Source of the DNA: JACVRW01 sp036407035
Lineage (GTDB): Bacteria; Actinomycetota; Thermoleophilia; Solirubrobacterales; Thermoleophilaceae
Direction: 5' to 3'
NCBI GenBank assembly: GCA_036407035.1
Contig: DASXAA010000111.1
Coordinates: forward strand, 1-45,324
DNA: 45,324 bases
The notes below the pieces were generated by a model, which ran no database searches, was not told the origin of the DNA, and was given only the letters and a program-made list of their open reading frames with translations. Shown in pieces: positions 23,384 to 30,344 of the stretch. The stretch's first letter is position 1. Every line of letters starts with the position of its first letter. Both the position numbers and the translations under genes were made by a program.

Positions 23384-24576
23384 GCCTTCTCCACCGCCCG
23401 CCGCGCGGCCTCGTGCAGCGACACGGAGCGGTCGCAGTACTCCACGCCGTACTTCTCGAGGATCTTGAAGCCCTCCTCCTCCCAGGCGCCGGGGATGCGG
23501 AAGATGGCGATCTTCTCGCCCGGGTCGTGGCCGAGCTCGAGGCAGGCCTTGATCACCCCGCGGGCCACGATGTCCACACGCGTGTTCGAGACGATCGACA
23601 TCATCACCGCGATCTTGTCGACGCCCGGCTTCTGGAGCACGAGTTTGGCCAGCCCGCAGGCCTTGCTGACCGACGGGTTGCCGCCGATCTCACAGTAGTT
23701 GGCGGGGCGGCCGCCGTGGGCGCGGACCGCGTCGAACAGCGTCAGCGAGCCGCCCCCGGCGCCGATCACGAGGCCGAGATCGCCGTCGAACTCGGTCACG
23801 TTCCCGGCCACGCCGCGGTGGTCCATCGAGTCGACATCCTCGCCCGCCAACTCGAAGTCGGTCGGCTCGCGCGCCTGGCGCGTCTCCTCGTCGCCCACGC
23901 CCAGCTCCGCGAGTAGCGCCTTCTGGCGCGGGCGCGCCTCGTTCTCCATGTCCATGTGGGCGTCCAGCGCGACGAACGAGCCGTCCTCCAGCTCGCCCAG
24001 CGGGTTGATCTCGGCGAGCGTCATGTCGTAGTCGACGAACAGCTGCGCGAGGCGCGCCAGGATGGGGGTGATGCGGGTGAGGCGGCGGCCGGTCACGCCG
24101 GTCTGGGCGATGCACTCCTTCGCGAGGTAGTCGGGCGGCGGCATCAGGTTCGAGAAGTGCACGCGGCCGACGTGGTCGGGGTGCTGCTCGGCGACCTCCT
24201 CGATGTCGATGCCGCCCATGTCCGAGAAGATCATCACCGGCCGCTTGCGCAGCCCGTCCCAGACAACGCCCGCGTAGTACTCCTGCTTCAGCTCCGCCTT
24301 CGGGTCGACCAGCACGCCGCGCGGCATGTGGCCTCCGATCTCGAGACCCAGGATCGCGCCGGCGTGCTCGGCGGCCTCGTCGGCGGAGTCCGCGAACTTC
24401 ACGCCGCCCGCCTTCATCCGGCCGCCGGTCAGGACCTGCGACTTGATCACCACCGGGCCGCCGATCCGGTGGGCGATCTCGCGGGCCTCCTGGGCGGTTG
24501 TCGCGAAGCCGTAGTCGGTGACCGGGATGCCGGCCTTCTTGACGATCGCGCGGGATTCGTACTCGAAGAAGCGCAT
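23380..24576 (-). CDS. sucC: Succinate/malate-CoA ligase, beta subunit
   Basis: A 398-residue ATP-grasp subunit. It opens MRFFEYESRAIVKKAGIPV, a variant of the usual N-terminus, with GGPVVIKSQVLTGGRMKAGG for nucleotide binding, AEINPLGELEDGSFVALDAH for metal ligands and GAGGGSLTLFDAV in the ligase domain. KSQVLTGGR and the EYESRAI start differ from Escherichia coli-type SucC, so this is a diverged branch. ATG 24576 begins two bases after the upstream AbiEi/DUF559 stop. It should pair with the alpha subunit next to it. Confidence 0.92.
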   Translation of the reverse strand: MRFFEYESRAIVKKAGIPVTDYGFATTAQEAREIAHRIGGPVVIKSQVLTGGRMKAGGVKFADSADEAAEHAGAILGLEIGGHMPRGVLVDPKAELKQEYYAGVVWDGLRKRPVMIFSDMGGIDIEEVAEQHPDHVGRVHFSNLMPPPDYLAKECIAQTGVTGRRLTRITPILARLAQLFVDYDMTLAEINPLGELEDGSFVALDAHMDMENEARPRQKALLAELGVGDEETRQAREPTDFELAGEDVDSMDHRGVAGNVTEFDGDLGLVIGAGGGSLTLFDAVRAHGGRPANYCEIGGNPSVSKACGLAKLVLQKPGVDKIAVMMSIVSNTRVDIVARGVIKACLELGHDPGEKIAIFRIPGAWEEEGFKILEKYGVEYCDRSVSLHEAARRAVEKA

Positions 24577-24578
24577 GG

Positions 24579-25535
24579 CTAGAGGGCGCGGAACCCTATC
24601 GAGTCGGTCAGTGCAGCGTGCGCCCTGACCAGCTCACGGGCGACCGCGGCCGGTGTGTTGAGGACCTCCGCACGCGTGAAGCGCATCACCTCGAGGCCCA
24701 TCGCCTTCATGGCCCGGTCGCGCACGCGGTCGTCGCGAAACGCGACGTAGCCGTCGTGCGACTGGCGGTCGTCGATCTCGACGACGAGACCGAGGTCCCG
24801 CCACAGGAAGTCCACGCGCCAGCGGCCGATTGGGACCTGGCACTCGGGTGCCGGCAGGCCGTGGCGGGCGCACAGCTCGAGGAAGGCCATCTCCACGTCG
24901 GCCTCGGTGAGGGCTGCGCCTGGGACGTAGAGGGCGAGCGCATGCCGCAGGCGGGCGTGCTTGCGCGAGCTTTGGGGCGCTCCGTACGATGCTTCCCGCA
25001 GCGCCGCCAGGTCGAAGCGGTGGAGGCGCTCTGCCTGCCGCATGACGGATCTGAGTTGTCGGGCGTTCACGGCAGCGGCCAGGTCCAGGATCGTGCGGGC
25101 GAGGCCGGTGACGGGGATCGCCAGCCGCGCCGTGACGTCGTCCGGGCCGAATGCGGTGCGGTGTATCTCGATGCCGCGTGGGCCGCGGCGGCCGCCCTGC
25201 GTCGGCACCGAGATTTGCGGGCGCGTCGGGACGGCGCGCTCCCAGATCTGCCACAGCGCGGCCGCGCATAGATAGCTGAGCGCCGCGCCGTCGCCGCAGG
25301 CGAGCACGGCGGCAAGCCAGCGGCCCTCGCGGGTGAGCGTGGGCCGGCCCACGGCGTAGACACCAAGCCAGATGCGATGAAGGCGGCCATTGCGAACGCG
25401 GTGCTTGATCGCCTCGGCGCTCAGGCCGGCGGTCTCCAGCTGAGCCCGGGTGACCAGGCCGTGCTGGCGCTCCGCTACCTCGAGGACCGCCGCGAGCGAG
25501 GGGTGATGTCGACTCGTGGGTGCTATAGCACCCAT
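24579..25535 (-). CDS. AbiEi-like/DUF559 fusion protein
   Basis: A 318-residue protein. The N-terminal part (about 10-105) resembles the winged-helix and linker of AbiEi-type antitoxins: HGLVTRAQLETAGLSAEAIK, then RLHRIWLGVYAVG. The C-terminus is a DUF559/Vsr-like PD-(D/E)XK fold with RVDFLWRDLGLVVEIDDRQS (Asp, Glu-x-Asp) and VMRFTRAEVL. Such fusions are common in actinobacterial genomes, with function unproven; a nuclease or defence role is inferred. No AbiEii nucleotidyltransferase toxin is adjacent. ATG 25535 lies inside a 42-bp palindrome, and no other standard start exists nearby. It sits within the CoA-metabolism gene run. Confidence 0.85.
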   Translation of the reverse strand: MGAIAPTSRHHPSLAAVLEVAERQHGLVTRAQLETAGLSAEAIKHRVRNGRLHRIWLGVYAVGRPTLTREGRWLAAVLACGDGAALSYLCAAALWQIWERAVPTRPQISVPTQGGRRGPRGIEIHRTAFGPDDVTARLAIPVTGLARTILDLAAAVNARQLRSVMRQAERLHRFDLAALREASYGAPQSSRKHARLRHALALYVPGAALTEADVEMAFLELCARHGLPAPECQVPIGRWRVDFLWRDLGLVVEIDDRQSHDGYVAFRDDRVRDRAMKAMGLEVMRFTRAEVLNTPAAVARELVRAHAALTDSIGFRAL

Positions 25536-25546
25536 AAGTCGACATC
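25505..25546. promoter_or_regulatory. 42-bp palindrome covering a start codon
   Basis: GATGTCGACT (25505-25514) pairs with 25537-25546. Inside, the 18-base perfect palindrome TGGGTGCTATAGCACCCA (25517-25534) is flanked by two mismatched positions per side. That is 19 of 21 positions paired. The ATG of the minus-strand AbiEi/DUF559 gene (25535-25533) is within it. As DNA it could be an operator for AbiEi-like autorepression; as RNA it would hide the start codon in a stable hairpin. Confidence 0.85.
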
Positions 25547-25603
25547 AGGTGCGGTTCGCCCCCGCGTGCGGCCGCGGCCGGGGCCGCGCGGCGGCGCCGG
25601 CCT

Positions 25604-26668
25604 CTACGCGCTCGCCGGCGTGAAGCCGTACGCCTCGGCCAGCTCGGCGTCCTTGCGCGCCAGCATCTCGGCCAGGTCGACCATCACCTTGCATTGCTTC
25701 CAGGTGGCGTCGTCCTGCATCTTGCCGTCGATCATGTGCACGCCGCGGCCGTCCGGGATCGCCTCGATCACCTTCTTCGCGAACCGGACCTCCGCGGGGT
25801 CGGGCGAGAAGACCTTCTTCGCGATCTCGATCTGGACCGGATGCAGCGACCACGCGCCCACGCACCCGAGCAGGAACGCGGCGCGGAACTGCGCCTCGCA
25901 GCCCTGGACGTCCTTGATGTCGCCGTAGGGCCCGTAGAACGGGAGGATGTCGGCGCTCGCACAGGCGTCGACCATGCGCGCGATCGAGTAGTGCCACGGG
26001 TCCTGCTGGGCGGTCGCGCGCGGCGCCTCCGGGTCGTCCGGGTCGGGGTCCTCGATCACGCGGTAGCCCGGGTGGCCGCCGCCCACGCGCGTGGTCTTCA
26101 TGCGCCTGTTGGCCGCCAGGTCGGCCGGGCCGAAGCTCATGCCCTGCATGCGCGGGCTCGAGGTGGCGATCTCCTCGAGGTTCACCACGCCCTGCGCGGT
26201 CTCGAGGATCGCGTGGACCAGGATCGGCCGCTCGAGGCCAGCCTTCGCCTCGAGCTGAGCAAGCAGGCGGTCGACGTAGTGGATGTCCCAGGCTCCCTCG
26301 ACCTTGGGGACCATCACGACCTCGAGCCGGTCGCCGATCTCGGTGACGAGCTGGGTGATGTCGTCGAGCACCCACGGGCTCTCGAGCGAGTTGACGCGCG
26401 TCCAGAGCGCCGTGTCGCCGAGCTCCATCTCGCGCCCGACCCGGATCAGCCCCTCGCGCGCGGCGACCTTGCGGTCCACCGGCACGGCGTCCTCGAGGTT
26501 GCCGAGCAGGATGTCGACCTGCGGCGCGATGTCGGGCGCCTTGGCGACCATCTTCTCGTTCGAGAAGTCGAGGAAATGGATCATCCGCGAGGGCACCACG
26601 GGGATCTCGCGCAGGGGCTCAGGCGCGTCGATCGCGAGCGGCTTGAAGAAGTCATGTGGGTTGCGCAT
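25604..26668 (-). CDS. mcl: L-malyl-CoA/beta-methylmalyl-CoA lyase
   Basis: HpcH/HpaI-CitE family aldolase, 354 residues, cleaving malyl-CoA to glyoxylate and acetyl-CoA. Compared from memory it follows the Chloroflexus enzyme closely over its whole length: VPSRMIHFLDFSNEKMV, QVDILLGNLEDAVPVDRK (Asp/Glu), ALWTRVNSLESPWVLDD, ILETAQGVVNLEEIA (metal Glu), FGPADLAANRRMKTTRVGGG (metal Asp), HYSIARMVD and VHMIDGKMQDDATWKQ. ATG 26668 has TAGCCT (26679-26684) 10 bases upstream, suggesting a leaderless start. It heads a minus-strand run with the CoA ligase and ferredoxin. Confidence 0.95.
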   Translation of the reverse strand: MRNPHDFFKPLAIDAPEPLREIPVVPSRMIHFLDFSNEKMVAKAPDIAPQVDILLGNLEDAVPVDRKVAAREGLIRVGREMELGDTALWTRVNSLESPWVLDDITQLVTEIGDRLEVVMVPKVEGAWDIHYVDRLLAQLEAKAGLERPILVHAILETAQGVVNLEEIATSSPRMQGMSFGPADLAANRRMKTTRVGGGHPGYRVIEDPDPDDPEAPRATAQQDPWHYSIARMVDACASADILPFYGPYGDIKDVQGCEAQFRAAFLLGCVGAWSLHPVQIEIAKKVFSPDPAEVRFAKKVIEAIPDGRGVHMIDGKMQDDATWKQCKVMVDLAEMLARKDAELAEAYGFTPASA

Positions 26669-26731
26669 TGGGCGCGGAAGGCTACCTGGCGCGCGGACGA
26701 CTGAGGCCCGCTGGACCGTTGGTTCGGTGGC

Positions 26732-28684
26732 ATGAAAGCGATCGCCACAAGGGCGCCCCTGCTCCTGCCGGGGGCGCTCGTCGTCTACACCTCCTTCAGC
26801 GCGGGGGGCTATTTCGCCGGCACGACCGCCGTTGCGGCGGTCGTCGTTGCCGTCGTTCTCGTGCTCCGCCTGACACTGGCGGAGCGGCCGTTCACCGGGC
26901 TCTCCATCCCGCTTGCGGTCGCGGTCGGCGCGCTCGCGCTGTTCGCGATCTGGACGCTGGTCTCCTCGAGCTGGTCCCACGCGCCCGCTCGAGCGTTGCT
27001 CGAATTCGACCGCGTCCTGCTCTACCTGCTCGTGCTGGTCCTCTGCGGCTCGTACGAGCGGAGCTCGGGGAACGTGCGCTGGCTCGTCCGCGGCCTGGCC
27101 GCCGGCGCCGTGGTGGTCTGCACGGGCGCGCTCGCATCGCGGCTCCTGCCCGATCTCGTGCACACGACCCCGAGCGTGATGAACGAGCGCCTGGGCTGGC
27201 CGCTCACCTACTGGAACGCGCTCGGGCTGCTCGCGGTGTTCGGCGGGATGCTCTGCCTCGGGCTCACCTGTGACGAGCGCGAGCCCGCGGTCGGGCGGGT
27301 GCTCGCGGCCGCGGGGCTGCCGATCGCGTCGACGACGCTGATGCTCACGTTCTCCCGCGGCGGGTTCGCGGCGGGCGCCGTAGGCCTCATCGTCTTCTGC
27401 GTCCTGGCGCGACCGCGGTCCCTGCTCCTCGGCCTCCCGGCCGTGATGCCGCCGCTGCTGGTGGCCGCAGGCCAGGCCTACCGCACCCCCGACATACAGA
27501 GCGCGGAGCTCACCACGCGGACCTTCATCGACGCGGGCCACGACGTGGCCCTGGTCGTGGCGGCGTGCATCGCGGCGGCGGCGGTCATGCGTGGCGCGAC
27601 GCTGCCGCTCGAGCGGCGGTTGCCTCGCCTCGACGCCGTGCCGCGCGCGCGTCTCGCCATGCGCGCGGGAACCGCCGTGCTCCTGATCGTCGCCGTGGCG
27701 GCGGCGTTCGGCCCCCTCGATGCTCCGGCACGCGCCGCGCGCCAGTACGAGCGCTTCGTCGACGGCAGCGTGCTCCAGGATCGCGGCGCCGTACGGGAGC
27801 GGCTCTACGACCCGGGCAACAACGGCCGCGTCGAGGCCTGGGACGTGTCGTTCGACGCCTTCAAGGACAAGCCCCTACACGGGTACGGCGCCGGCACCTG
27901 GCAGCTGCTCTGGGCGGAGAACGGCCCACATCCGTTCCCGATGACGGACGGCCACTCGCTCTACATGGAGGCCCTGGCAGAGCTCGGCTGGGTAGGGGTC
28001 GCGCTCCTGCTCTCGACGATCATCGCGATGCTCGGAGCGCTGGTGTGGCGCGTGCGGGATCGCGACCGGACGCTGGCGGCCGGGCTGGTCGCGGCGGCCG
28101 CGGCGTGGGCCTTCCATGCCGGGATCGACTGGGACTGGGAGATGCCGGCGATCACGCTGGGAGTGTTCGCGCTCGGCGGGATCGCGCTCGCGGGGATGGA
28201 GCCGAAGCTGCTCGCACCGGGGCGCACGCTCCGAGTGGCCGGCGCGGTCGGGCTGCTCGTGCTGGCGGTCACTCCCGCCCAGGTGGCGGTCTCGCAGGTC
28301 CGGTTGCGCGACAGCGTCGAGGCTTTCAAGCGTCACGACTGCCCCCGCGCGATCGACAGTGCGATCTCGTCCAGCGACGCGATCGGGTCACGCCCGCAGC
28401 CGTTCGAGATCCTCGGCTACTGCGACGCGCGGCTCGGCCGCTACGACCTCGCCGAGCGCATGATGCGCGCCGCAATCAGGCGCGACCCGCGGAGCTGGGA
28501 GCTCCACTACGGCCTTGCGATCGTGCGCGCGGCCGGAGGGCACGATCCGCGGCCGGCGGCGCGGCGTGCGCTGCGTCTGAACCCGCGTGGCGCGAGCACG
28601 ACCGAGCTCGTCGCGGCGTTCCGCACGAGCGACCCCGAAAAATGGAGGAGGCGGGCGCAGAGCGCCCGCCTCCCCGTACGATGA
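26732..28684 (+). CDS. O-antigen ligase-like protein with TPR-like tail
   Basis: A 650-residue membrane protein. About ten hydrophobic helices fill residues 10-495. The Wzy/WaaL-type region includes LTFSRGGFAAGAVGL and, in the large periplasmic loop, GNNGRVEAWDVSFDAFKDKP followed by GHSLYMEALAELGWVG, the usual pattern of this fold. The C-terminus (about 520-650) is helical with TPR-like pairs (CPRAIDSAISSSDAI, RYDLAERMMRAAIRRDPRSW). It probably polymerises or ligates a surface glycan. It is separate from the main polysaccharide locus, which has its own copy at 39373. Confidence 0.88.
   Translation: MKAIATRAPLLLPGALVVYTSFSAGGYFAGTTAVAAVVVAVVLVLRLTLAERPFTGLSIPLAVAVGALALFAIWTLVSSSWSHAPARALLEFDRVLLYLLVLVLCGSYERSSGNVRWLVRGLAAGAVVVCTGALASRLLPDLVHTTPSVMNERLGWPLTYWNALGLLAVFGGMLCLGLTCDEREPAVGRVLAAAGLPIASTTLMLTFSRGGFAAGAVGLIVFCVLARPRSLLLGLPAVMPPLLVAAGQAYRTPDIQSAELTTRTFIDAGHDVALVVAACIAAAAVMRGATLPLERRLPRLDAVPRARLAMRAGTAVLLIVAVAAAFGPLDAPARAARQYERFVDGSVLQDRGAVRERLYDPGNNGRVEAWDVSFDAFKDKPLHGYGAGTWQLLWAENGPHPFPMTDGHSLYMEALAELGWVGVALLLSTIIAMLGALVWRVRDRDRTLAAGLVAAAAAWAFHAGIDWDWEMPAITLGVFALGGIALAGMEPKLLAPGRTLRVAGAVGLLVLAVTPAQVAVSQVRLRDSVEAFKRHDCPRAIDSAISSSDAIGSRPQPFEILGYCDARLGRYDLAERMMRAAIRRDPRSWELHYGLAIVRAAGGHDPRPAARRALRLNPRGASTTELVAAFRTSDPEKWRRRAQSARLPVR
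28647..28673 (-). terminator. Intrinsic terminator for the LPFTG gene, inside the opposite gene
   Basis: GGAGGCGGGCG (28647-28657) and its exact complement (28663-28673) form an 11-bp stem with a five-base loop. On the minus strand it is followed by ATTTTTCGG, a good T-run. It is 23 bases past the LPFTG gene stop yet encodes the last residues (RRRAQSARL) of the plus-strand O-antigen ligase-like protein. Confidence 0.85.
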
Positions 28685-28695
28685 GCGTCCGCGGG

Positions 28696-29199
28696 CTAGG
28701 CGCCGGGCTCGTCGCGCCGCGCACCGCGACGGAGCGCCGCGCCGGTGCCCAGCAGACCGGCACCCACGGCGATGACCGGTATCGCCGCGAGGCCGGTGAA
28801 CGGCAGGCTGTCGTCGCCTGCGTCCACACTCACCTGCTCTGCGGCCTGCACGCCGGCGGAGCCCGGAGCAACCGCGTCGCTCCCTCCCAGGGTCTGATTC
28901 CCGTTCGGCACCTTGCCGTCCGGGGTGGTCTGACCGGGATACTGGGCGCTGCCGGCGCTGTCGCCGCCAGAGATCCCGGAGACCGCCATTCCCACGCCGG
29001 TGCCGCTCGTCATCAGCCCCAGCACCAGCACGGCCGTTATGGCCAGTCTCGTTCTCATGAATGCTCCCTTCGGGCGGTTCAGGCGGACACGGGTCCGCGT
29101 CATCACCCGGTCGGCCTCGAACGGGGTCAGCTCGGGGCGCTCGGCGCGCAGGAGGTCCTCGATCCGGGCCAGGTCGGGTGAGAGCCGTGAATCGCTCAT
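28696..29199 (-). CDS. Putative anti-sigma factor with LPFTG sorting signal
   Basis: A 167-residue single-pass protein. Residues 1-47 are cytoplasmic and helical (ARIEDLLRAERPELTPFEAD), 49-74 hydrophobic, 75-130 Gly/Ser/Asp-rich and external, then LPFTG at 132-136, a hydrophobic helix and RRGARR: a complete sortase sorting signal. It lies divergent from an ECF sigma gene, suggesting an anti-sigma or sensor role. Two starts are supported: ATG 29199 (AGGGG upstream) and internal ATG 29058 (AGGGAG six bases upstream), which would give a secreted, sortase-anchored short form of 120 residues. A terminator follows at 28647-28673. Confidence 0.78.
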   Translation of the reverse strand: MSDSRLSPDLARIEDLLRAERPELTPFEADRVMTRTRVRLNRPKGAFMRTRLAITAVLVLGLMTSGTGVGMAVSGISGGDSAGSAQYPGQTTPDGKVPNGNQTLGGSDAVAPGSAGVQAAEQVSVDAGDDSLPFTGLAAIPVIAVGAGLLGTGAALRRGARRDEPGA

Positions 29200-29762
29200 A
29201 TCCCCTGATACGAACGAAGCGCCCGATTCCCGACTCCTGGCTCGAGGATCTGTGGCGCGAGCACTCGGGGCTGCTGTTCTCGTTCCTCGCCTATCGCACC
29301 GGCGACCGCGAGCTGGCGCAGGACCTCCTCGCCGACGCCTTCGAGCGCGCGGCCCGCGCGCGCAGGCGGTTCGATCCTCGCCGCGGAACGCAGAAGGCCT
29401 GGCTCTACGCGATCGCCCTGAACCTCGCGCGGGACCACGCGCGCCGCGAGGCGACCGCCGAGCGCGCGCTCGGACGGCGGGTCACGGAGCCCGATGCCGA
29501 CGCCCCCGACCGCGCCGCCGTGGTCGCGCTCCACGGCGCCGAGCTCCGTGGCGCGCTCGGGCCGGCGCTGGCGCGCCTGGGCCCCGAGGAGCGGGAGGCG
29601 ATCGCGCTGCGGTACGGCGCGGACCTCACCGTTCCCGAGATCGCGCGCGTGACCGGCGAGCGGCTCACGACCGTCGAGGGGCGGGTGTACCGGGCGCTGC
29701 GGAAGCTCCGCGAGGAGCTGACTCCCGAGCCCGCGACCCGGGCTCCCGCCGCCCGCCGGTGA
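29187..29762 (+). CDS. ECF-type sigma-70 factor
   Basis: A 191-residue sigma factor. Region 2: LLFSFLAYRTGDRELAQDLL, ADAFERAARARRRFDP and WLYAIALNLARDHARRE. Region 4: LGPEEREAIALRYGADLTVP, EIARVTGERLTTVEGRVYRA. GTG 29187 is the only plausible start and overlaps the first 13 bases of the divergent LPFTG gene, so each promoter must lie in the other's coding region unless the LPFTG gene starts at 29058. Sigma and putative anti-sigma are head to head instead of in the usual operon order. Confidence 0.9.
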   Translation: MNRSYPLIRTKRPIPDSWLEDLWREHSGLLFSFLAYRTGDRELAQDLLADAFERAARARRRFDPRRGTQKAWLYAIALNLARDHARREATAERALGRRVTEPDADAPDRAAVVALHGAELRGALGPALARLGPEEREAIALRYGADLTVPEIARVTGERLTTVEGRVYRALRKLREELTPEPATRAPAARR

Positions 29763-29799
29763 ATAACATCTCGCGCCCCACCATCGACCAGGGAGCCCC

Positions 29800-30309
29800 A
29801 TGGCAGACAAAGAGCTGAGGACGGACCAGGCGTCCCGTGAGGCGTCGGGTGCGCGTCCGTATGGTCGCTACCTCGAGGAGTTCGAGGTCGGGGCCGTATA
29901 CGAGCACTGGCCCGCGAAGACGGTCACAGAGGCGGACGACCACCTGTTCTGCCTCGTCACCATGAACCACCACCCGCTGCACCTGAACGACGTCTACGCC
30001 GGCGCGTCGCAGCAGGGCCGCAACGTCGTCGTGGGTCCGCTCGTCTACTCGCTCGCGCTGGGCATGTCGGTGGCCGACGTCTCCGGCAAGGCGATCGCCA
30101 ACCTCGCCACCGAGGAGCTGTCTCATCCCGCTCCCGTGTTCCACGGCGACACGCTCTTCGCCGAGAGCGAGGTGCTCGACGTGAGGCCGTCGGAGTCCAA
30201 GCTCGACCGCGGCGTCGTGCGCGTGCACACCCGCGTGTACAAGCAGGACGGCACGATGGTGGCGGAGTTCAAGCGCGCCGTGCTGGTGCCGCGCCGCGAG
30301 CCCGGTTAG
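29800..30309 (+). CDS. MaoC-like hydratase
   Basis: A 169-residue single hotdog-fold protein: RYLEEFEVGAVYEHWPAKTV then TEADDHLFCLVTMNHHPLHL, which carries the Asp/His hydratase dyad (TEAD..., NHHPLH), and LVYSLALGMSVADVSG. MaoC proteins hydrate trans-enoyl-CoA; this subtype resembles beta-methylmalyl-CoA/mesaconyl-CoA hydratase relatives, which would suit the malyl-CoA lyase 3 kb away. That link is inference. A ribosome site, CAGGGAGCCCC, precedes ATG 29800. Confidence 0.9.
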   Translation: MADKELRTDQASREASGARPYGRYLEEFEVGAVYEHWPAKTVTEADDHLFCLVTMNHHPLHLNDVYAGASQQGRNVVVGPLVYSLALGMSVADVSGKAIANLATEELSHPAPVFHGDTLFAESEVLDVRPSESKLDRGVVRVHTRVYKQDGTMVAEFKRAVLVPRREPG

Positions 30310-30344
30310 GAAGTCTTTATCCGCCCCTGGGGAGCGCTGGTACC

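Noticed and set aside
22224..26668. Toxin-antitoxin pair with the AbiEi-like gene
   Set aside because: No AbiEii-type nucleotidyltransferase gene lies on either side; neighbours are metabolic genes.
26668..27541. Upstream extension of malyl-CoA lyase to 27541
   Set aside because: The extension is antisense to the O-antigen ligase-like gene; the family N-terminus begins at ATG 26668.
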